Of a stretch of DNA of 64,000 nt, positions 26,916 to 37,200 are shown one piece after another (position 1 is the stretch's first letter; each line of letters starts with the position of its first letter). Under the pieces are notes generated by a model. That model was not told the DNA's origin. It saw only the letters and a program-made list of their open reading frames with translations, and ran no database searches. A program made the position numbers and the translations under genes. Source of the DNA: Arcuatula senhousia (lineage: Eukaryota; Mollusca; Bivalvia; Mytilida; Mytilidae); the NCBI GenBank assembly GCA_963971305.1, contig OZ020306.1, positions 5,634,842-5,698,841 of the forward strand, in the 5' to 3' direction.

Positions 26916-27740
26916 ACATTCAATAAATGAATTAAAAAAATCTACAAAAACAATGGAAAGATTATTGAAAGCATATATAGTAAAACCTACAGGAGAATAC
27001 TTCAGTTAGGCGTTGGCACAGATTCCCCACAAACCAGTGGTTCTTATATCTTGATATCTTATGAAAACTTAAACATAAATGAATCATATTTTTCAGTCTT
27101 CCGAAAAGAATTTCATCGAAAGTAAGATATATTTAAAAAAAAAACATTAAGTGAGATATGTATACAATGAAAAAAGTATGAATGTAAACTAAAGGTATAG
27201 CAAAATACATAAATAAAATAGCTGTCTTTGAACGTACAATCAATATATTTGAAGAAAAAACATAATGAAGCACAACGACTATAAATGGGAATGAGTTATT
27301 TCTAAGACACTTGTTTACCTCAATATTTTAACAAGAAATAAAAAAGAAATTTTCAAAAGAAATAATTCTACTTTATCTTATAATAAATGTCTATTTAATA
27401 TATGATCATTTTATATTTAGATCCCACTCTCTAAAACATTTACCGCATAGTTTAACATGTTTAACTTAGGTTATCGCGGGTTTCTTGGCAAAAGTGTACT
27501 TTACAAAAACATAATAACTGTCTTGTTAATTAAACAATCTCGAAAATGATAATTTGTGATTTGTGAAATAAAACTACATATTATAAGTATCCCAATTTAT
27601 TATATGTTCCTCGTGACAGTAGTCCAAATAAACATCATTTTTATTTCCTGTGCTATCGGTTTCAATTGTTCAATTGATATCTGTTAAAAACCACAGTTAA
27701 AAACATCTCCTCTGTTAAACAATTAATAGTGTAGATCTTG
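26916..27740. other. Upstream flank of the T-box gene
   Basis: AT-rich and without repeats or open frames of note. It may hold upstream regulatory sequence, but I cannot point to a specific element. Confidence 0.35.
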
Positions 27741-27860
27741 CAATGCTCCTCCCCTAGCTGGAAATGATTGGCTTCATTGTATAAATCTTCTCCAATCAAA
27801 CGGGGTCTTACAACGATTTACAGTGAAATATCGATAATAGAAGACAATCATTTTGTACAA
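27741..27860 (+). promoter_or_regulatory. Candidate Tbx20 core promoter
   Basis: A locally GC-richer patch (CTCCTCCCCTAGCTGG) is followed by ATTGG at 27767-27771 (inverted CCAAT), TATAAA at 27780-27785 and CCAATCAAACGGGG from 27792. It lies about 240-350 bp before the start codon. Such short motifs occur by chance in AT-rich DNA, and a distal non-coding first exon cannot be excluded. Confidence 0.3.
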
Positions 27861-28098
27861 GTAGTTAAAATGGTGATATTTCTTTTATCATAATTTAACG
27901 GGCAGTTAAACAAATAAGAAACAGTCAATTCTAAAGTTTTAAGTAAACAAGCAATGTACTTGACTTGTAAGGAAATGATACATATTGTGATATAATTATT
28001 ATATATCAAATATATTTGTTCAAAATAACAATATCAATAGTAGAGAATTAAGTGAAAAAGAAATACTAATAACATATAAAAAAATTGAAAATCCTAAA

Positions 28099-28270
28099 AT
28101 GGAAAATGATGACAATTCTCGCTTGGAAAATTTTGACGGTGGACTGTCACAGCAACAGAACAAAATGCAACTCTCTTCTAAAGCCACAGCTTTTTCTATT
28201 GCGGCAATTATCGGTGGTGATAATGGAACGAGAGAAGGGCACCAGTCTCCTGTTAGTCCTATACCAATAG
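28099..28270 (+). CDS. Tbx20: Tbx20 coding exon 1
   Basis: Codes 57 residues plus one base. The ATG at 28099 is the first methionine in this frame and follows CCTAAA. The exon carries the eh1-like AFSIAAI near residues 31-37 and ends ATAG|gtaaga (phase 1). No upstream in-frame stop was found back to about 28021, so an upstream coding exon is not formally excluded. Confidence 0.85.
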
Positions 28271-31200
28271 GTAAGATAATAATAGGTTCATATAAAAAAT
28301 GCAAGTTCAAAATTTAAAGGAAATTTTGTTTTTCTTCTAATTTATCTAGAATTAAAACAACAATTTTTGTCACTTTTATATATAAAGTTACAAAAATTTT
28401 TATACGTTGAAACATACAATTGAATAGATACTTATCTTAGCATACTAAACTTTTCATTTTTTCTATATTCCAGACAAGAATATTGAAGGAAGCAGTACTT
28501 CTCCGTCACACCATGACTTTGTTCCTATCAGTCACACCATACCAGACGTTCCCTGTGGAAAGAGAGAAAGTTTACCAGAATTAGAACACAATGAGGTCAC
28601 TACAACATCATCCCCAACCCTCAGTAAAGAACTAGCCAATGTCCATTGTCGGCTGGAAACCAAAGATCTCTGGGATAAATTCCATGAACTTGGAACAGAA
28701 ATGATAATAACTAAAACAGGCCGGTAAGTTCAGTTTACAGCCTTTAGTAAATAATGAATGTGTAATTTACTTAAAATTTTTGTTTTACAAATGTATTAAT
28801 ATATTTGGAATTGAATACAAAACATATTTCGACTTTTTTAAGCATATATATTTTTCAAACATGCAAATTAAGATGTTCACAATGGTTTTAATTATAAAAA
28901 AGGTTATTCCTATACTATTTTAAACAAAACAATATTACTGCAAAAATAATCATTCATGGTTAATATAGGAAAATAGATATCAAAAGTACAAAGATTTAAA
29001 AAAAAACATATAGCAAAGAATTATATTATTTGGAACGGACAGAAAAAGATGTGTAAAGTTTTTTCCTTCAATTAATTTAATCAATGATAGAAGCAACAAA
29101 TAACAATTATTTATTATATTAGAATCCAATGTCAAAAGTCATGTGCATGACACAACATCATCTTTACTTCTTGTTCAATAAGAAAGTAAAAGGTTTGGGG
29201 GGAAACATGAGTGAAATTTGAATCAGTTGATGATAATCTTTACCTCCAATAAAACTGATAATAAGACAATTGTTTTAAATAAGAACACCTGCCCAGAAAA
29301 AAAAAGAAAATTGATTTAGGCATATAATTTCCTGCTCATGTTCAACTATGGCACTGCATATCCTGTATAACTCGTCAAATTTCAAATCATGCATTGTTAA
29401 AATGATAACAATTATCCTCGCTTCACACCAAAATTATCAAAGAAAAATCGCCTATAAATATTCAAGGTTTTACTTTTAAGCAAAAAATGTTTGTCAACAA
29501 TTTGGTATTTTACGACTTCACGCCTTTTTACCTCGTTCGGGTTTCGTGATGTAGAATAAGTAGAGAGATAAACCGGGGGACAAACCATAGAGGGGTACAA
29601 GTGTAAACGTATAAAACAATCAAGAATTATCATCATTTCATTGAGTTTACAATATTCATGGTTTTTTATGGGGATGGTAGGAAGGGGGTGCAAACTATTT
29701 TATTTCTTGGATTCGAACTTTTTACCCATTACATTTTTGCTGTACCAATGTTATTGCATAAAAACTCCTTGTTTGAATGACAAAATATACATTCTAAAAA
29801 TTAATAAATTTACACTTCTTTTCAAAAGAATTAAACTGCTGATCTTTCCCTACATTTTTAGCTTTTTTAATTGCATGTATTTCGTAAATTAATTAAATAT
29901 AAATAATCTATTGAAAAAAGTATTTAACATTTTATTTGTTGGATTCATATTCTATGAACCGGATTTTCGGTGTGTTGTTTAAGCAATATAATCAGAGAAT
30001 AATAAGTTAGTTATTGCTTAACTAGGAAAGCGCGAATTTACAGGGAGACGAATATAAAACAAAAATAAAAATAGGAAATGATTTGGTTCTGTTTGAAATA
30101 AATTAATATACTAATTACTATTTACCAGAAAGTTTTACAAATATAGCAAAATAATTGTAAAAAAAATAAAGCACAGGACCTTATACCTTAACAAATAACA
30201 GTAAAACAAATAAAGCATATAAGACATTTCCATGATATTATAATTTTTAATCCGATTTATATACAGGTATATAAAAAATATTCAAATGATGATTGCTTTA
30301 GTCATTAAATAATTTGATAATTATGGAGTTTCAACCTATTTTTTCCTTTATATTACAATTGGTCTCTTCAACAGACAATAACTGAAACATTGATTGTGTT
30401 GAATTTTTAGTCACCAGATTCCTGGTAAATCTAAAGCAAATTAACCGAAAAATACATTTATCGGTCTTTTCAATTCCAATTAAACTATTCTCGGCTGGAA
30501 AGGTGTAATTTCACAATACGGTTATTAATTGAAACTGTTGAGACACTGAGGTTTGTGGTTGAAAATGTATTGTCGTCTCCAGATAAACTATTATGTTTGT
30601 TAGTTTGACGAATTATTCGCCAAAGAACCCATAGTTAGCACTGTCAGCGGAACTTTGAAATGTTGACAGTTAATTTACACGTTAGGGTTTCGTAAAGAAC
30701 GGATTCTTTCTGATGTGCTGACCTGTTATCCCAGCAGACGACAAAATGCTCCATTCCGGTACATCAGGAACGAGGCAAAACTATTAAAAGTTAAAAACAT
30801 ACACGTCAGAGACATGATACTCTGGACAGACCGTCGTCCAAACGAATTTAACACAGCATGAATGCTGAATCACTAGCATTGAGTTAATTATTTAACCGAT
30901 AATTAAATGACAACGGCAAAATAAAAGACACAATTTAACGAAAGTGGTCAAGATTTGTATTATTAGTGAAAGATGCCATTTATCTGATCATTTGTGCACC
31001 AATCTGACAGTAACAATAGGCAATATGGTTAATTCTGAAGAAATTACCTTAATGTTTGTATAATACTGAATTTTCAAAAATGGCAATCTGTCACAATATT
31101 AACTGGAAATTTGTTATTAGTTTGTTAAAACAAAATATTTCTATAAATTCAACCAATCAAACGATTTTTTAGCGAGTTTTATAAAAAAAAACATTAATGA

Positions 31201-34200
31201 ACAACCTTTATCTGGATTATGATCTTTTTTTATTTCAGTATTTTAATTCTTTATATTAGGTTGTTGAATTTGAAGCTTTCCTAAGAAAAGCTCGAGCATA
31301 TATGAGTTTTTGTTTCATGATTTGAAGTCGTCGGTCAAAATACTTCAAATGGTTTTATTTCTTGGCGTATTATATGGGATAGTTTTTAAAAAAGCAAGTT
31401 TATGTCAATTCCACTCGAAATATATATTATATATTATTGGTGTAGTAATCTACGTGCATCCCTAGTTGAGACCATTAAGAACACGTTTTAAGTCTAAGAA
31501 TATTATGCCTCGGCATGGTTTAAAACACAATCATGAAAGATGCATCAAACTGGCTGGGTCTATAATTTGATTTTTCATTCAAAATGAGGAATAAGCGAAT
31601 ATCTTTACAAATAAATATTGACGGCTTAAAATCATTGCTCTTTTATTTCAAAGATTGCTCTAATCATTTTATAGAACCAACAACAGATTCAGCAGCCGAT
31701 TTCGTTCGTCTTGTAAATAGTTCGTTTAAGTTGTCAGAATGACACTTTCTAATGCGTCACGAGACGAATATTCATGCGCGAATCATTTCTGGACTATGTT
31801 TACATCTAATCACCCTTTTTATCGCTAAATCAAAGTAGAGAGTTATTGTGTGATCAAAATTGTTCTAAAAGCGAGAAACTGGCTTGGGAATCAAGTAATC
31901 CAAGGAAAATCAAGATATTTCAAATTAATCTAATTCCTTCTAAAAAACAGACACTGATCATTTTGTTTATCAATTGCTTGATCTAACTGCCATTACAGTG
32001 TGAGTGCAAAGCCAGTATCTTCAACTCTATAAGGACGAAGATATTTTAATTACTCAAAATGAACAGTATATTTCAATATTTTGTAAAAAGAAAATATAAA
32101 TAAGTTTATACATTAAGATTATTACCTTTATTAATTATTTAGAAGGCAGCACAAAACAGTTCAAAACTATTCTATGGTACAAGAAAGTTTTTTTAAAGTG
32201 TTCTTATGGGGATGTTGGAGAGTTCAGCTTTTGAGATTTTTACTTTGGTGTTTTTCCATCAAAATAAGGCAAAAAAAATTGCACGGTAATCCCATTTTTT
32301 CTTTTGTTTAGGGTTTTTATTACATCTACAATTTTTCTTTCAAATTCTTAACACTTTTTCACAGGTTTAAAGAGCTAAACTTTGCTAGCGTTAAAGCTAT
32401 TGAAAAAAAAAACAGAGTAAACCTTTTCCTGCCAAATTTTGAACTGTTATTATCTTGAAAACGAGTACAGTAACCTATCAAAATTTTTAGCTTATATTGT
32501 ATTTCTATTTATTCCCTTATGATTTAAGGTAACAATTTCAAAAACCTCATCACTTTCAAAGTCACCCTCGAACATCCTTAAACGATCGGAAGCAGAATTA
32601 AAAAGCAGTTTCAGTAATTTCTACAAAGACTGTTAACATTGAATTTAAAAAAAACAGTTACGTATAAAATCAGTAGAATTAAAAACTTTTTTTGGGTTTA
32701 TTTAAAAAGTTTTATAGATAAATTATATTATAGTTTTCAATAGTATGGGTAGTCATCAGATCACACACACTGGACCCCCTCTTTGACATATCCCATTATT
32801 TCATTAAGGGGTTGTGCCCAAAACACTTTGACTTAATGATAACAGGGTTCAACTCAATTAATCAAGATCCTGTGCAACGGATGATTTCCACAGGCGGTCT
32901 AACAATGGACACCAATTCAAATTGTTATTTATCTTTTTGCACTTTAACACTTTTTCTAAAGACTCCTTAAATCAATCTTAATTGAAATAATTGAAATATT
33001 TTCCAAAATTTACTTGGCATATTGTTTTACTTACATCCTTTTCAATGCACTTTGGGATTGGGCTTGAATCATATGTATTTTATTTTCAATCCAGGGGCCA
33101 ATTGAAAAACAGCGAGCAGCGACCGCTGGTCACATTGGAGGCTGCTGGCTGTTTTCCATTGTGGATATTTAAAATATACGTTTATAATGTAGGTTGTGTC
33201 GCGTACACTTATTCCACATCTCATTTTCTTCTATATGTAGACAATTCAAGATGACTTTGTATTTTAATAACCTAGCCATATTTATTGTTTGAATATCGCT
33301 TACATGTGAAAAGATGGTCATCAAATGCAAATAGTTTGCAAAAAACTCAATTGAATTTCCATTCTAAAATAAATGTCTGATGTTTGAGTTTGATATTTCT
33401 TAAACATTTCAAGCAAAAAAAATGTTTCATTGTTTTTTTTTCTTTTAATGGAAGTTAAAGATAATATGTCAAAATAACTTTGAAATTCAAGTTCTTTTCA
33501 AACAACTTATGACTTGAAAAAAAATCCCATATTCTTATGTAACCTTTTACCTTGAATTTTCTTGGTTCATTTTTTGTTGAATTATTTTTAAAGCAAATTG
33601 GTTTCAAATGAATGGCTATTAATTTGTCAGAATTAAGTATACGATTATTTGTGTTATACCGATAGGCAGGCATGTGGATAACGTCTCGTTGGAAGTTATT
33701 TGTATTCTATCAATTGTCCAATATAAACTAATATCGGGTAATAGGAGCGATGTCAATGAGTTACAAAATAAACAGAGATGAGTAGGGTCGATACATTCAG
33801 AAGGGGGTCTTAATGAAAGACATGATTGTAAAAACCAATGAACTTTCATATCAATATTATTACAAGACTTTCTTATAACAAGTTAACCTTTTACTTTCTG
33901 GTAAATATAGTTTAATGCTGCAGACGAGAAGCTATTCTTCAAAAAGCGCGCATTATGTATTATCAAACTAGCGGGCAGTATTGCATTATGTTTATGTATA
34001 AGTATGGAATATATAATCATTCAACCCTGCAGGCCCCCTAAGAAGTGTCAGACTTATACCATGAGCTCTGTATCTCCATATGCGTTTTCTTCTGGCGGTG
34101 ACATGCAAAAAGTGACATTATTGTTTTGTATGGTGTGCTTAATGGGCGATAACTCACCTGATAGCTGCACACTTGTGCAATCATTATTGGTATTTAATGC

Positions 34201-37200
34201 AACACCTGGGCGAATACCTGTAATTTGTAGTTGCTGATAAACTTAGCAATATGTTTCATGTCATTGGAAATGAATAAATTCCGATGTTTGCTAATATATC
34301 TTACTGAACAATATCAAAATTACTATTTTGTTTAGGCGTTCTTATATAGAGGCTCAGAAAATTTCATCTAACTATCACTTGATTTGGTACCATCATACAG
34401 TTGATTTGATATAGACCGTTTTTAACCAAGTAATAATTAATTGTTGTATATTTTTAGGCGAATGTTTCCAACTTTAAGAGTTTCCTTCACCAGTAAAGAT
34501 TTTTGATTTAACTATTCTATGCTCTTCATAATCATAATGTTTTTGAGTCTTGAATAGACAAAACGCGCGTCAGGCGTAGCAAAATTTATTGTCTGGAACT
34601 TTGTTGTCATTTGTATTTCATATACTTTCAGGGAATGTTTCCAACCCCAAGGGTTTCCTTCACCGGTAGAGATTTATATATTTTCACTCGAATGATTCAC
34701 CCTTTTAGGGTTTCCTTCACCGTTTTAGGGTTTCCTTCACCGGTATAGATTTATATATTTTCAGTCGAATGTTTCACCCTTTTAGGGTTACCTTCACCGG
34801 TATAGATTTTTATATTTTCAGGCGAATGTTTTCAACTTTTAGGGTTCCTTCACCGGTATAGATTTATATATTTCAGGTGCATGTTTCCAACTTTAAGGGT
34901 TTCATTCACCAGTATAGATTTATATATTTTCAGGCGCGTGTTTCCAACTTTAAGAGTTGGATTCACCGGTATAGATTTATATATTTTCAGGCGCATGTTT
35001 CCAACTTTAAGGGTTTCCTTCACCGGTATAGCTTTATATATTTTCAGGCGCATGTTTCCAACTTTAAGGGTTTCCTTCACCGGTATAGATATTTTCAGGC
35101 GCATGTTTCCAACTTTAAGAGTTTCCTTCCCCGGTATAGATTTATGTACTTTCAGGCGCATGTTTCCAACTTAAAGGGTTTCCTTCACCGGTTTAGATTT
35201 ATATATTTTCAGGCGCATGTCTCCAACTTTAAGAGTTGGATTCACCGGTATAGATTTATATATTTTCAGGCGCATGTTTCCAACTTTAAGGGTTTCCTTC
35301 ACCGATATAGATTTATGTATTTTTAGGCGCATGTTTCCAACTTTAAGGGTTTCCTTCACCGGTTTAGATTTATATATTTTCAGGCGCATGTCTCCAACTT
35401 TAAGAGTTGGATTCACCGGTATAGATTTATATATTTTCAGGCGCATGTTTCCAACTTTAAGAGTTTCCTTCACCGGTTTAGATTTATATATTTTCAGGCG
35501 CATGTCTCCAACTTTAAGAGTTGGATTCACCGGTATAGATTTATATATTTTCAGGCGCATGTTTCCAACTTTAAGGGTTTCCTTCACCGATATAGATTTA
35601 TGTATTTTTAGGCGCATGTTTCCAACTTTAAGGGTTTCCTTCACCGGTAAAGATTTATATATTTTCAGGCGCATATTTCCAATTTTCAGGCGCATGTTTC
35701 CAACTTTAAGAGTTTCCTTCACCAGTATGGATTTATATATTTTCAGGCGCATGTTTCCAACTTTAAGAGTTTCCTTCACCGGTATAGATTTATATATTTT
35801 CAGGCGCATGTTTCCAACTTTAAGAGTTTACTTCAACGGTATAGATTTATATATTTTCAGGCGCATGTTTCCAACTTTAAGAGGTTCCTTCACCAGTATA
35901 GAATTATATATTTTCAGGCGCATGTTTCCAACTTTAAGAGTTTCCTTCACCGGTATAGATTTATATATTTTCAGGCGCATGTTTCCAACTTTAAGGGTTT
36001 CCTTCACCGGTATAGACTCCGAGACCAGATACATGGTATTAATGGACATCGTCCCTGTAGACAATAAACGTTACAGGTATGCTTACCACAGGTCTTCATG
36101 GCTGGTAGCAGGGAAGGCAGATCCACCATTGCCCACACGACTGTACATGCATCCAGATTCACCGTATACTGGAGAACAACTTATGAAACAAACTGTATCT
36201 TTTGAGAAACTCAAACTCACCAATAATATGCTGGACAAAAACAACCAGGTATGTTTCAGTAATGAATACAAAATAAAGTCCTAGAATGACGTATTAAATA
36301 TGGGTTTTGATGATGGCTCTTTGTATATACTCAAGCAACCCTGGCCTAACTGAGCCTTCCAAAACATTTACTTGATAATTTATTTTCGGCTACGTTAATC
36401 TGGCACAAGTGTCTTTTATAAATGAAGAGAATTTACAAGTGGAATGCAAACCTACTTAGAAAATTCTCATGCCTTAAGGTAGATGGGGTGTTTAAAAAGT
36501 TATCCATAGATTTTCCTTAAAATTTGTGAAAAATCTTGTTTTGTATGGATTTTTACATATTCTAAATTAAAGACAAAGTTCACCATCAATTATTTTGAAA
36601 AAAAGTGAAAAATGTGTTTTTGCCTTTGATTTCTATACAAATTATATCCCCTTAAAAAGTACGGGAAAATATTAAAATTCGAAAAGAAGGTGTTTTTTTA
36701 TCCAAATTTATGTTGTAATTATCAATCTAGACGTTTATCTAGCCCAATAGAAATCAATAAGAATAACTGCATGATAAATTTTAAAGTTATGACAGATGTG
36801 CAAAAATATGCTCAGTGAAAGACACCCCATCCCCACCCCATCTACCTTAACAGATTTAAGAGTCATTGTTTATTTACTACAAAAAAAGCTACTTTCAACT
36901 GTTTTTTTATGACAAATCCTAAAATTGAAAGGCCAAGCTTAAGGATTAGAAAGGTGATACCAACTGTAAAGAGACGAAAAATGTCGGGGAAATTTGACAG
37001 TTGGCTTTTTTCTAGCCAAAAGGCGATCCACTATTTCATTAACTAGTTATCCTACAATTATATAAGAATAATCAAATGAATCACATCGTTATTTCAAGTC
37101 TTTAGAAAGTTTATAAAACGGAATTTTAATGTCAGTTACACAATATCTATCCATCTTGTCTTGCTTTCATTTTCTCTTGAAGTTGTACTCTAAACTCTGC

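Noticed and set aside
26559..26919. Phe/Leu-rich minus-strand frames as membrane proteins
   Set aside because: They arise from A-rich minisatellite units read on the opposite strand.
34877..35326. A 149-codon plus-strand frame of [22 protein letters not shown] units
   Set aside because: This is the same array read in a second frame. It does not match any protein and is out of frame with Tbx20.
35171..35809. A 212-codon minus-strand frame of repeated [23 protein letters not shown] units
   Set aside because: It is the antisense of the 57-bp Tbx20 boundary array. The unit length is a multiple of three, so several frames stay open by construction.
35217..36284. A single 355-codon repeat protein
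   Set aside because: The frame is real but is best explained as array copies running into Tbx20 exon 3 and then through the donor at 36249 into intron 3. It is reported as potential alternative exon extension, not as a separate gene.
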